Shown one piece after another: positions 26,253-34,885 of a stretch of 64,000 nucleotides of DNA. The notes beneath the pieces were generated by a model. The model ran no database searches, was not told the DNA's origin, and saw nothing but the letters and a program-made list of their open reading frames with translations. The translations under genes were made by a program, and so were the position numbers. The stretch is from UBA7446 sp038143535. Lineage in GTDB: Bacteria; Bacteroidota; Bacteroidia; Flavobacteriales; Flavobacteriaceae. Where the stretch lies: assembly GCA_038143535.1 (NCBI GenBank), contig JAYQMD010000001.1, forward strand, positions 1,178,001 to 1,242,000, read 5' to 3'. How positions within the stretch are numbered: position 1 is the stretch's first letter; every line of letters starts with the position of its first letter.

Positions 26253-26845
26253 TATAACGGACTTACTTCAACAAATGGTGGAAACAGGTACTGCTTCTTT
26301 GTTTTGACACACGTACAAACAAATCGGGTTCTGCGTTTGGCATCTTTGCTAAAAACACGCCCGTCTTGCGCATTAAAAAGTGTGCCCTGCTCCAATTCAA
26401 AAATACATTTTTTATTGTTGGGTGGGTCAAATGCTCTAAGCGCCATCGAAAGATTGGCATCAGCAGCAAAGGTTGCCCTAGCATTTTGCATGTGTTTTTT
26501 AAGTGGTTTTAACAGCGATTCTGGAAAGATATCCCCTTCCAAAAAAGGAGCTACCATTTGTTGGAATGCTGATTTCCACTCCTTTCCGTGTGGTTTCTTT
26601 CTAAATGTATAGGAGGTGAATACCTTATAATGTGCCCATTCATGTAAAAAGGTAAGGAGAAACCGATATGGATTTTCCATGGCATTAATAGTAATGGAAA
26701 CAGGTCTTTTGGGCTGTACCCTAAAATCGCCATGCTTGGTTTTACGATTGCGAACGACATGAATCACAACCTTATGTCCGGCTATAAGCGAAGTACATTT
26801 TGCAATGGCTCTCTCGGGTAAATATGAATAAAAATCAGTTGACAT
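26252..26845 (-). CDS. SprT-like zinc-metalloprotease-domain protein
   Basis: A 197-residue protein with the zinc-binding HEWAH (His68, Glu69, His72) in the context FLLTFLHEWAHYKVF, then PHGKEWKSAFQQM, which is the SprT arrangement. A C-terminal region (KRRTRFVCTCVKTKKQYLF) could hold a degenerate metal-ribbon, but it has only two cysteines close together. Eukaryotic Spartan cuts DNA-protein crosslinks; bacterial SprT-like proteins are poorly characterised. It is coupled to both neighbours by one-base start/stop overlaps. Confidence 0.82.
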   Translation of the reverse strand: MSTDFYSYLPERAIAKCTSLIAGHKVVIHVVRNRKTKHGDFRVQPKRPVSITINAMENPYRFLLTFLHEWAHYKVFTSYTFRKKPHGKEWKSAFQQMVAPFLEGDIFPESLLKPLKKHMQNARATFAADANLSMALRAFDPPNNKKCIFELEQGTLFNAQDGRVFSKDAKRRTRFVCTCVKTKKQYLFPPFVEVSPL

Positions 26846-27528
26846 TAGGGTGTTGTGTTCGACACAGGTAGAACTTTTCCGTTGTAGAAAAGATGTGCGT
26901 CAAGCGCAAATTGGGCAATATAGTCGGCCATCATGGCTGCGGTCATGGGCACTTCAAGCCCTGGGAAAGCATCAGAAAGCATTTCTGTTTGCACAGCACC
27001 AAGCGCCAATGCATTTACGGAAGGGCCCGTTTCTTTGAGTTCTTCGGCCAGCAACTCTGTAAGGATGGAAACGGCTCCTTTACTGCTGCTATAGGCGGCC
27101 AAACCTGGAAATTTCGATGTACCGCCAATTCCTCCCATACTGCTGATATTGACCACATGCCCTGTTGGCTGTAGCCTTTTTAATAAGGCACGCGTGACAT
27201 TGGCAAGCCCAAAAATATTAACCTTAAATACGGCTTCAAAATCGGATTGTGTGGTTTCGGCAAAGGGTTTGTTAACCAGCTTTCCTGCGTTATTAATCAA
27301 GGTATCAATAGTGTCAGGTGCCTCATTTTGCGACCATGATACTACGGCATCTTCATCTGTTATATCAAGTGCGTTGACTGTGACGTTGGGCAAGTTTAGC
27401 TGCGTTATAGGTGTCGTGTTGCGGGAGAGTGCCCACACCTTGTGATGGTTCGCTGAAAACCATTTAACCAGTGCTAGACCAATACCACGGCTAGCTCCAG
27501 TTATCACAATGTTTTTCGAAGTATCCAA
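26845..27528 (-). CDS. Short-chain dehydrogenase/reductase
   Basis: A 227-residue classical SDR: NAD(P)-binding TGASRGIGLAL, the NNAG motif in DTLINNAGKLV, catalytic serine in VNISSMGGIGG and YSSSKGA with the catalytic Tyr and Lys. The substrate cannot be told. It follows pdhC after five bases and is joined to the SprT-like gene by a one-base overlap. Confidence 0.9.
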   Translation of the reverse strand: MDTSKNIVITGASRGIGLALVKWFSANHHKVWALSRNTTPITQLNLPNVTVNALDITDEDAVVSWSQNEAPDTIDTLINNAGKLVNKPFAETTQSDFEAVFKVNIFGLANVTRALLKRLQPTGHVVNISSMGGIGGTSKFPGLAAYSSSKGAVSILTELLAEELKETGPSVNALALGAVQTEMLSDAFPGLEVPMTAAMMADYIAQFALDAHLFYNGKVLPVSNTTP

Positions 27529-27533
27529 AACAA

Positions 27534-29132
27534 CTAGACGACTAATCGAATGGGATTTTCGATATACTCTTTAAGGGTTTGTAAAAACAGCGCTCCAGTT
27601 GCGCCGTCCACTGTTCTGTGGTCACAAGCTAGGGTAAGCTTCATTGTATTGCCCACAACAATTTCTCCTTCTTTTACTACAGGTTTTTGCACGATGGCAC
27701 CTAAAGAAAGAATCGCGGAATTGGGTTGATTGATAATGGATGTGAACTCATCAATTCCGAACATACCTAGGTTGGAAACAGTAAAGGTACTGCCATCCAT
27801 TTCTTGTGGCGTAAGCTTTTTACTCCTTGCTCTACCGGCAAAATCTCTCACTTGTGAACCAATTTGTGGGAGGTTCATTTCGTTAGCAAACTTCAACACA
27901 GGAACAACAAGACCATCTTCAACGGCAACGGCTACACCTACATGCACGTGGTGATTGAGCACCATTTTATCGTCAAACCATTGAGAATTTACCTGTGGGT
28001 GTGCTTTTAGGGATAGTGCCACTGCTTTTACCACAATATCATTAAATGATATTTTGGTGTCTGGGATGGAGTTGTATTGTTTTCTAAAGGCAATTGCTGC
28101 ATCCATATCAAACTCCACGGACAAATAGTAGTGGGGTGCGCTGAATTTTGATGCCCCAAGACGTTTTGCAATGGTTTTACGCATTTGCGAATTGGGAATT
28201 TCTTCTTGCTTTTCTTGACCCGCAGGAACAAAGACTGCGGCTTGCACAGGCGCAGCTGCTGCAGTTGCTGGAGTAAATTGCTCAACATCGCGTTTTACAA
28301 TTCTTCCAGACTCTCCAGTTCCAGTCACAAGGTTTAGGTCAATACCTTTTTCCTTGGCAATTTTTTTAGCTAATGGAGATGCCATTTTTCTTCCACTACT
28401 TGTTTTAACGGCTTGGGGGGGTGCAACTGCAGGAGTTTCGACAGGGATTTCCGTTTGTACGGGTGCTGCAACAGGCGTTGGCTCTGGAGTAGCTGCTTTT
28501 GGTGCAGCAGCAGGAGCAGCAAGAATGGCGGCAACGTCTGTGCCCTCAGGGCCAATAATGGCAAGTAACGTATCCACTGCGGCGGTTTCACCTACTTGAA
28601 TACCAATGTGCAGTAGAACTCCTGAAAAGAACGATTCAAATTCCATGGTGGCTTTGTCCGTTTCGATTTCGGCTAGTATGTCGCCTTCTTCAACGGTATC
28701 GCCAACTTGTTTAAGCCATGAAGCTACGGTTCCTTCTTCCATGGTGTCACTCAGGCGCGGCATGTTGATGATTTCAATACCTTCGGGGATAGCTGCAGCT
28801 TCCGTTTCAGCGGGAGGCGCTGCAGCTGGCGCTTCCTCAGTTTTTGCTTCTTCAGCAGGTGCAGTTGCATTGAGGAGTGCTGAAACATCTTCGCCTTCTT
28901 CACCTATGATGGCCAACAAAACATCTACGGGAGCGGTTTCACCAGCTTGAACGCCTATGTGTAAAAGTGTGCCCTCGTGAAAAGATTCAAATTCCATGGT
29001 GGCCTTATCGGTTTCGATTTCGGCAAGAATATCACCTTCTTCAATTTTGTCACCTACTTGTTTTAGCCACGAAGCTACGGTTCCTTCTTCCATGGTATCG
29101 CTAAGGCGCGGCATATTGATGATTGTAGCCAT
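27534..29132 (-). CDS. pdhC: Pyruvate dehydrogenase E2, dihydrolipoamide acetyltransferase
   Basis: A 532-residue E2 core protein. Two lipoyl domains carry the modified lysines in ETDKATMEFES (Lys43 and Lys160); 23 residues starting NMPRLSDTMEEGT are the same in both copies. Alanine/proline-rich linkers follow, then a peripheral-subunit-binding domain (MASPLAKKIAKEKGIDL, GTGESGRIVKRDVE) and the acetyltransferase domain ending with DHRTVDG (His505, Asp509). It transfers acetyl groups to CoA. It lies one base after pdhA. No E1-beta or E3 gene is present in the window. Confidence 0.96.
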   Translation of the reverse strand: MATIINMPRLSDTMEEGTVASWLKQVGDKIEEGDILAEIETDKATMEFESFHEGTLLHIGVQAGETAPVDVLLAIIGEEGEDVSALLNATAPAEEAKTEEAPAAAPPAETEAAAIPEGIEIINMPRLSDTMEEGTVASWLKQVGDTVEEGDILAEIETDKATMEFESFFSGVLLHIGIQVGETAAVDTLLAIIGPEGTDVAAILAAPAAAPKAATPEPTPVAAPVQTEIPVETPAVAPPQAVKTSSGRKMASPLAKKIAKEKGIDLNLVTGTGESGRIVKRDVEQFTPATAAAAPVQAAVFVPAGQEKQEEIPNSQMRKTIAKRLGASKFSAPHYYLSVEFDMDAAIAFRKQYNSIPDTKISFNDIVVKAVALSLKAHPQVNSQWFDDKMVLNHHVHVGVAVAVEDGLVVPVLKFANEMNLPQIGSQVRDFAGRARSKKLTPQEMDGSTFTVSNLGMFGIDEFTSIINQPNSAILSLGAIVQKPVVKEGEIVVGNTMKLTLACDHRTVDGATGALFLQTLKEYIENPIRLVV

Positions 29133-29133
29133 A

Positions 29134-30132
29134 TTATAGTTTGTGAGAGATAAATGGATAATCTTCTTGTTCGTAAACTGCGTCGTACATTACATTCTTT
29201 TCAGGGAATGGCGATGACTCTGCAAAGTCTTCGCACTCCTTTACACGAGCTTTTACATCCACAAGTACTTCAGCCAGTTCTTCTTCAGTAGCGTAGTTTT
29301 CCGCTAGGATAATATCTTTTATCTGAGTGATGGGATCAATCTTACGATATTCCTCCACTTCATCTTTAGTACGATAATGTTGTGCATCAGACATGGAGTG
29401 GCCACGGTAACGATAGGTCTTGGCCTCCAAAAATGTAGGGCCATCGCCACGTCGTGCACGCTGAATGGCTTCGTCTATACCTTCAGCAACAGCAACAGGG
29501 TTCATCCCGTCAAGAGGGCCACAGGGCATTTCGTAGCCTAGTCCAAGTTTCCAAATATCTGTGTGGTTGGCTGTACGTTCTACTGAAGTACCCATGGCGT
29601 ATCCGTTGTTTTCGACAATAAATACTACAGGCAGCTTCCAGAGCATGGCCAAATTAAGTGTTTCGTGTAGTGAACCTTGACGCACAGCACCATCCCCCAT
29701 AAAACAAAGTGTTACGGCATCGCTTCCATGGTATTTATCTCCAAAGGCCATTCCAGCACCAAGAGGTATTTGACCTCCTACAATGCCGTGACCTCCGTGA
29801 AAACGGTGTTCTTTTGAGAAAATATGCATCGAACCACCCAGTCCATTTGATGTTCCTGTAGCCTTTCCATATAGCTCAGCCATCACTTTTTTGGGGTCAA
29901 CGCCCATTCCTATTGGCTGTACGTGATTACGGTATGCGGTAATCATGCGATCTTTAGTAAGGTCCATGGCGTGTAGCGAACCTGCTAAAATGGCTTCTTG
30001 TCCATTGTAAAGATGTAGAAACCCACGTACTTTTTGTTGTATGTAAACCGAAGCAAGTTTGTCTTCAAACTTGCGCCAGAACATCATGTTTTTGTACCAA
30101 TCGAGATATGTGTCACGTGTGACTTCTTTCAT
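29134..30132 (-). CDS. pdhA: Pyruvate dehydrogenase E1 component, alpha subunit
   Basis: A 332-residue E1-alpha. The thiamine diphosphate motif runs from GDGAVRQGSLHE (146-157) to IVENN (172-176); GLGGSMHIF, the active-site HGIVGGQIPLGAG and the regulatory-loop-like YRGHSMSDAQHYR are all present. With E1-beta it decarboxylates pyruvate and passes the acetyl group to the E2 lipoyl arm. First gene of a five-gene leftward operon. The beta subunit must be encoded elsewhere, as is usual in Flavobacteriaceae. Confidence 0.96.
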   Translation of the reverse strand: MKEVTRDTYLDWYKNMMFWRKFEDKLASVYIQQKVRGFLHLYNGQEAILAGSLHAMDLTKDRMITAYRNHVQPIGMGVDPKKVMAELYGKATGTSNGLGGSMHIFSKEHRFHGGHGIVGGQIPLGAGMAFGDKYHGSDAVTLCFMGDGAVRQGSLHETLNLAMLWKLPVVFIVENNGYAMGTSVERTANHTDIWKLGLGYEMPCGPLDGMNPVAVAEGIDEAIQRARRGDGPTFLEAKTYRYRGHSMSDAQHYRTKDEVEEYRKIDPITQIKDIILAENYATEEELAEVLVDVKARVKECEDFAESSPFPEKNVMYDAVYEQEDYPFISHKL

Positions 30133-30156
30133 AAGGAGTATATATTATGAGAATAG

Positions 30157-30183
30157 CAAAGATAAGGCAACTTACTCTGGCAA
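30157..30183 (-). promoter_or_regulatory. pdhA promoter
   Basis: Reading leftward: TTG at 30183-30181, a 16-base spacer and TATCTTTG at 30164-30157, which ends 24 bases before the pdhA ATG. Confidence 0.65.
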
Positions 30184-30201
30184 AAAAACGAAAACTAAGG
30201 C

Positions 30202-31338
30202 TTAATATCGCTCTGCCCCAAAATTGAATGTCAAGGAGAACCTCAAGGTGTTTTCTAGTGGGTTTACAACTCTGTCAGCAGATATTAAATAGGACAAATC
30301 AACATCGATAACATTATATTTGAATCCAGCACCAAGGGTAAAGAATTTTCTAGCCCCTTTCAGTTCGTTCTCATTAAAGTATCCTGCACGCAATGCAAAT
30401 GATTCATCATACATGAATTCAGCACCAAGCGACCACGTAAATTCTTTTAATTCCTCGCTGAAACCGTCGGGCGCATCTCCAAACGACTTAAAGATACCAG
30501 ACAAAACACCCACGTCGTCAGGCTGGCTGTAACTTCCATTAGTACCAAGAACACTAGGCGAAGGCACCAAAAGCTTGTTGATTTCCAAGCTTACGGCAAG
30601 TTTGTTATAGGAATCAAATATAAAATCAAAACCACCACCTAGCTTTAAGTTAGTGGGTAAAAAATCCGATTGCCCTTCGTCTTCATATTTTAATTTAGGA
30701 CCCATATTCGAAATATTGAAACCTGCACGCCACATACCAGAAAAGTTAGAGTAAGGTACTTCATAGGACTGGTAAAAACCTGAGATACCAACAGCCACAG
30801 TGCTCGCAGAAGTACTGTCGTTTGTTGTAGATGATCTTAATTTTAGGTCCGAAGTCAAAAACGATCCTTGAATAGCCATGGAGAATTTATCGCTTAACTT
30901 TAATGCATAAGAAGCATCAAAAACATATTCGTTAGGTCTTTCTATAAGTGGGTTTATAAAATCCGCAGGTGTTTCACCAATCTGGATTTCACCAAGGCTG
31001 AAATAACGCAGACCAACCGCCCAAGCAGAACGGTCGTCTATGGCCCTGTAGTATGTTACATCAGCTAAAAAAATATCGTTAACCAGCTTGCTCAAATAAG
31101 GCGTATAACTGATCGCAGCGCCCGTGTCGTTTCCTATAAAAGCATATTTAGCTGGATTCCAATGGTTGGCAAATGCATCTGAAGAGGTTGCCACACCTTG
31201 ATCTCCTAAAGCAGCAGCGCGCGCATCAGGGGCAATGGATAAAAAGGGCACAGCAGTGGTTACCACGCGAATGTTATTTTGAGAAAAAGTGAGTTGGGCT
31301 GCTAATAAAAGCAGTGTAAGTAATATTATTTTTTTCAT
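30202..31338 (-). CDS. porV: T9SS outer membrane shuttle protein PorV (LptO)
   Basis: A 378-residue outer-membrane beta-barrel of the FadL-like PorV family. A signal peptide (MKKIILLTLLLLAAQLTFSQ) is followed by the family start TTAVPFLSIAPDARAAALGD and GVATSSDAFANHWNPAKYAF, and the chain ends FRFSLTFNF-like at the barrel terminus. PorV carries T9SS cargo from the translocon to the PorU sortase. Its start overlaps the porU stop by four bases (ATGA), so the two are translated together. Confidence 0.95.
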   Translation of the reverse strand: MKKIILLTLLLLAAQLTFSQNNIRVVTTAVPFLSIAPDARAAALGDQGVATSSDAFANHWNPAKYAFIGNDTGAAISYTPYLSKLVNDIFLADVTYYRAIDDRSAWAVGLRYFSLGEIQIGETPADFINPLIERPNEYVFDASYALKLSDKFSMAIQGSFLTSDLKLRSSTTNDSTSASTVAVGISGFYQSYEVPYSNFSGMWRAGFNISNMGPKLKYEDEGQSDFLPTNLKLGGGFDFIFDSYNKLAVSLEINKLLVPSPSVLGTNGSYSQPDDVGVLSGIFKSFGDAPDGFSEELKEFTWSLGAEFMYDESFALRAGYFNENELKGARKFFTLGAGFKYNVIDVDLSYLISADRVVNPLENTLRFSLTFNFGAERY

Positions 31339-34300
31339 AAATAGTTTACAATTAGTTTTCCAGAATACATATCGCTTGAGTTTGATAACGTTGAAATTAG
31401 TTCAATCGTGTATACATATGTTCCATTATTTACTTTTTGACCGCTGTAGGTTGTTGCATCCCACGTTAAGCTATCGATCAGGTAGCTTGATGAGAACACT
31501 TCTTGGCTGTTATCCCAGATGAGTTTCCCATCGACGGTAAATATAGAAATTTTCACATCAAGCAACTCTCTGGGTCTGTTGTGTTGCACAAAAAATGTGG
31601 TTTGATTTGTAACAGGGTTGGGCGAGTTAAATACATTTTCAATTTGAATTACGCTGCTATCAACCACGGTAAAACCAATGGTTTTACTACTTGGATTGTT
31701 ATGGGTGTCCCATGCGCGGAGCGTAAGGGTGTGAAATCCCAATTCCAAATTGTTTAACGGATACGTAAGCGTTCCTTTGGTGAAATCATCCAACGCTGTG
31801 GAATAAAAAGCATTTAACACATATGGGCTCGCTTGATTGTTGTCTAGCGTAGCGATGATATCGTGTCCCAATCCGCCAGACGAATTGATGCCATTTTCAT
31901 CTTCAAAATCAACGATAAGCATTGGGCTATTATAGACTTTTCCACCATCGACAAAACTTCTGTTTTCTAAAAATACATCTATTGTGGGGCCTTGCGTATC
32001 GCTTGCAGCAGCCATGTTTATTCCTCCTATGTCGAACTGATTTGAATAACCACCCACAGACTCGGTCTTATCCTGATTAAGGGCAATAAAACTGATTCTA
32101 GCAGCATCTACATCGAGATCGATGTCTTTTGGAATAACAAAAGTAGACGAAAATAGGCCATTGCTAACCGTAGCAAGCCCTTCGAAAACCTGCGCGCCAA
32201 GTGTTTGAAAGTTCATTGTTTTGGCTTGGTCATTGCCCAGTGTTGAGCGTTCCACTTCTTTGTCAAAAATCTGTAGGCTTACTGTCCCATTAAAATCTTG
32301 TTGAAGCACTCCTGAAGGGCCCAATATTTCGCCATCCAAAGTGATCTTATCAAGTGCTTTAAATTGCCGCGCTGCAACAGGAACCTCATCAATAGGAACG
32401 CCATTTATGTGCGATATGGCAATTTCTCGCTTGGGAATGTGAAGTTTAAGGGCTGGATCACCGATATAAAACAGCACTCGTTTTTGGTTTGCATCTGTAA
32501 ATTCATTTTTAGCACGGCGTAAGGCTTCAGCAATACTAGTGTAATCTTCACTTCCATATGCAAATAAGTACTTAGATAAAATTTTATTGTAATCAACTCC
32601 TCTGTTAATGAAAATCTGTCGTGTAGTTGAAACCATACCAATGGCACCGCCTGTTGGATTTTGATAAAGCATTTCACCAGCTGTGGGTCTTGTGTGGTTG
32701 TCAAATCGGGAAAACTCGCAAGTAACCGTGATAAAAAGCGGGTATTTACCTGGATGAAACAAGGTTGAGGCCATGTCTTTATCCACAATAAATTCTTGAG
32801 CTAAACCATCTTCTCCTCCGTGTCCAAAATAATTGACTACCAAAGTCCCTTGTGATAACCTATGCGCTAAAGCAATCTCCACGTCTGGGTAGCGGTCTCC
32901 CCCCGCTGAGGCAACTTGCTTATAAGCATCTGAGTGAATCTTGGTAATGTTCATCAGCGGTTTCTGACGTACAATTTCATCACCCAAATCATCAAGGGTA
33001 ACTTGAAGTGAAAAGTCATCTTTATTTTTTCCTACATCTGCATCATCGGAAAGAATTGTAAAACTGTTGTTCCAGCTACCCTTATTTGTTGGGCTTTCGT
33101 AATCGATAACTTTATTTACCAAAACACGCGCTTGAGAAGCATCGGAAAAAAGCATTCGGCCTACGGCGACATCCATACTGTCAAAAGAAGTTAGCATTCC
33201 TTCATTTTCGTCCAACATGACGAAAAAATCATCTGACATAAAGGAATTCGTTAATGAAAAACTATTTAACGCATGGAAAGTCGGTACCACCATATCGTTA
33301 GCAGCAGTTCTTTTTTTATAGTCATAACTCGTGTCCCCAAACAAGCACAAGTATTTGAGTTTTTTGTTCTGAGAAAAATATAGGTAGCGCACAAAGTTTC
33401 GAATTGCAGCAATATCTTGTTGCCCTGTTGAAAAGGCCTCATAAATTTCCTCAACTGTTACGACTTGAGCCGACAATCCCGCCACATTTTTGCGATGACT
33501 CACCAATAGTTCTGCCTCTTTCCGAAATGCTTCTGATGTAATCAACAAATACGTTGTGGGCGGCAATGCCATTAAGTTCTTTAAAAACGAAGTGGGGTTC
33601 AATACACGTGTACTGCGTCTATAGGTTGGTGTTTTATAGGCTGTTGACAAATAGAATCTACTGTCTTTGTCTACAATGACATCACAGCCAAATGTAGTTG
33701 CGCCAGCAGGCGGCATGTGGACAACATCACCATCCAGTTCCCACACACAGGTTTCGGCCGAAGCAGCAGCTACCGCCAGCTGTTGCGCGGCGTCTTGGGT
33801 CGCCAATGAGAACATAAAACTACCCCCAGCGCCGTCCAAGTTTCTTTGGTATTGCGCCATAATAAAATCTAAATATCCATTGGCAGACAAATCGCCATTG
33901 GAATTGTATAGTAGTTTTGCTGTAATGCTTTCTGCGGCATTTTGCGGCAAATGAATCATGCCTCTAAGCTTATTGAAACTTGTGTTAGGCGCTGAACCAA
34001 CTATCGTTTTACTGGTACCGCTGATGGATTTAGCATCTGCATCATCGCCGATGGTTAATCTAAATGAGGTGGTGTTTGAGCCGTCTGAAGCAACTCTTGC
34101 CGCTACATCAATTTGAGTGCCCGAGGCAACATTAGGCGTTTCAAGTGTGAATGATTCTTCCTGATCATTAGAAAAACGCCTGCCAAACCATTGTCTCCCA
34201 AGCGATCCTATATTATATTTATCCTCCTCTAAAAAAGCAGTGTAAACAGCATCGGTTACTGCAGCTGTTTCTGGACTATCTGTACCTTCCATAACCAAGG

Positions 34301-34748
34301 CACGTTTTCCAAAAGAAGTGCCATACGTTATATAATATTGCGCGGTGTCGTGATAGAGGTTTAGATAGGTTTCACTTTCTTTGTTCCATGTGTCATTGGC
34401 ATAACCCATAAAAAGAATGTAATCCGCATCGTCAAAGCTACCGTCTTCCTCTCCCTTTACTATGAGTGCATTCTCGTACAAGGTTTCTACCGCATTGCCC
34501 AGTTTCAATGGTAGCATTTGACCCCCACGCCCAAAAATTCGAATAGTCCTGGGGTCTATTTTCTGAACGGGAAGGTCGAGTTTGCTCAAAAAATCTTTGG
34601 TAATTTTATGAACACCCGTTTCTTTAACGCTAAATTGACGCCACGAAACCATACTTTCGTCTAAAAAAGGATGCGTATTCAAGTTTTGTGCAGAAATGAG
34701 ATTCCATCCACAAATGAAGAAGAAAAAAGCTAATAATTTATTACACAT
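31335..34748 (-). CDS. porU: T9SS C-terminal signal peptidase/sortase PorU
   Basis: A 1137-residue gingipain-type (C25) protein. After the signal peptide (MCNKLLAFFFFICGWNLISAQ) comes a beta-rich region, then the caspase-like catalytic domain with His643 in NYFGHGGEDG and Cys677 in TVTCEFSRFDN, followed by immunoglobulin-like modules and a C-terminal segment (FNSPNPVTNQTTFFVQ, then ISIFTVDGKLIW, then NNGTYVYTIEL) of T9SS sorting-domain type. PorU removes sorting domains from cargo at the cell surface and attaches the cargo to lipopolysaccharide. The order porV-porU facing gldJ is the arrangement I know from Flavobacterium johnsoniae. Confidence 0.95.
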   Translation of the reverse strand: MCNKLLAFFFFICGWNLISAQNLNTHPFLDESMVSWRQFSVKETGVHKITKDFLSKLDLPVQKIDPRTIRIFGRGGQMLPLKLGNAVETLYENALIVKGEEDGSFDDADYILFMGYANDTWNKESETYLNLYHDTAQYYITYGTSFGKRALVMEGTDSPETAAVTDAVYTAFLEEDKYNIGSLGRQWFGRRFSNDQEESFTLETPNVASGTQIDVAARVASDGSNTTSFRLTIGDDADAKSISGTSKTIVGSAPNTSFNKLRGMIHLPQNAAESITAKLLYNSNGDLSANGYLDFIMAQYQRNLDGAGGSFMFSLATQDAAQQLAVAAASAETCVWELDGDVVHMPPAGATTFGCDVIVDKDSRFYLSTAYKTPTYRRSTRVLNPTSFLKNLMALPPTTYLLITSEAFRKEAELLVSHRKNVAGLSAQVVTVEEIYEAFSTGQQDIAAIRNFVRYLYFSQNKKLKYLCLFGDTSYDYKKRTAANDMVVPTFHALNSFSLTNSFMSDDFFVMLDENEGMLTSFDSMDVAVGRMLFSDASQARVLVNKVIDYESPTNKGSWNNSFTILSDDADVGKNKDDFSLQVTLDDLGDEIVRQKPLMNITKIHSDAYKQVASAGGDRYPDVEIALAHRLSQGTLVVNYFGHGGEDGLAQEFIVDKDMASTLFHPGKYPLFITVTCEFSRFDNHTRPTAGEMLYQNPTGGAIGMVSTTRQIFINRGVDYNKILSKYLFAYGSEDYTSIAEALRRAKNEFTDANQKRVLFYIGDPALKLHIPKREIAISHINGVPIDEVPVAARQFKALDKITLDGEILGPSGVLQQDFNGTVSLQIFDKEVERSTLGNDQAKTMNFQTLGAQVFEGLATVSNGLFSSTFVIPKDIDLDVDAARISFIALNQDKTESVGGYSNQFDIGGINMAAASDTQGPTIDVFLENRSFVDGGKVYNSPMLIVDFEDENGINSSGGLGHDIIATLDNNQASPYVLNAFYSTALDDFTKGTLTYPLNNLELGFHTLTLRAWDTHNNPSSKTIGFTVVDSSVIQIENVFNSPNPVTNQTTFFVQHNRPRELLDVKISIFTVDGKLIWDNSQEVFSSSYLIDSLTWDATTYSGQKVNNGTYVYTIELISTLSNSSDMYSGKLIVNYL

Positions 34749-34857
34749 GTATAGTTATAACGATAATGAATATGTATTCGTATAGTGTGTATTACATACT
34801 AATTTACACTTGACTTCGTTTTGTAAGTACACAAACGCACTATTTATTCGTATATTG

Positions 34858-34865
34858 CACCTTTG
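34858..34865 (+). promoter_or_regulatory. Possible gldJ -7 element CACCTTTG
   Basis: One base off TAnnTTTG, 20 bases before the ATG at 34886. If used, it leaves no room for translation from the ATG at 34868. Confidence 0.35.
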
Positions 34866-34885
34866 ATATGAATCGAAAATTAACA

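Noticed and set aside
28370..29110. DNA repeat from two similar stretches in pdhC
   Set aside because: The repeat is the pair of lipoyl domains of E2, a normal feature of the protein.
34868..34885. Upstream ATG of gldJ
   Set aside because: It adds six residues before a normal lipoprotein signal and lies too close to the probable promoter.
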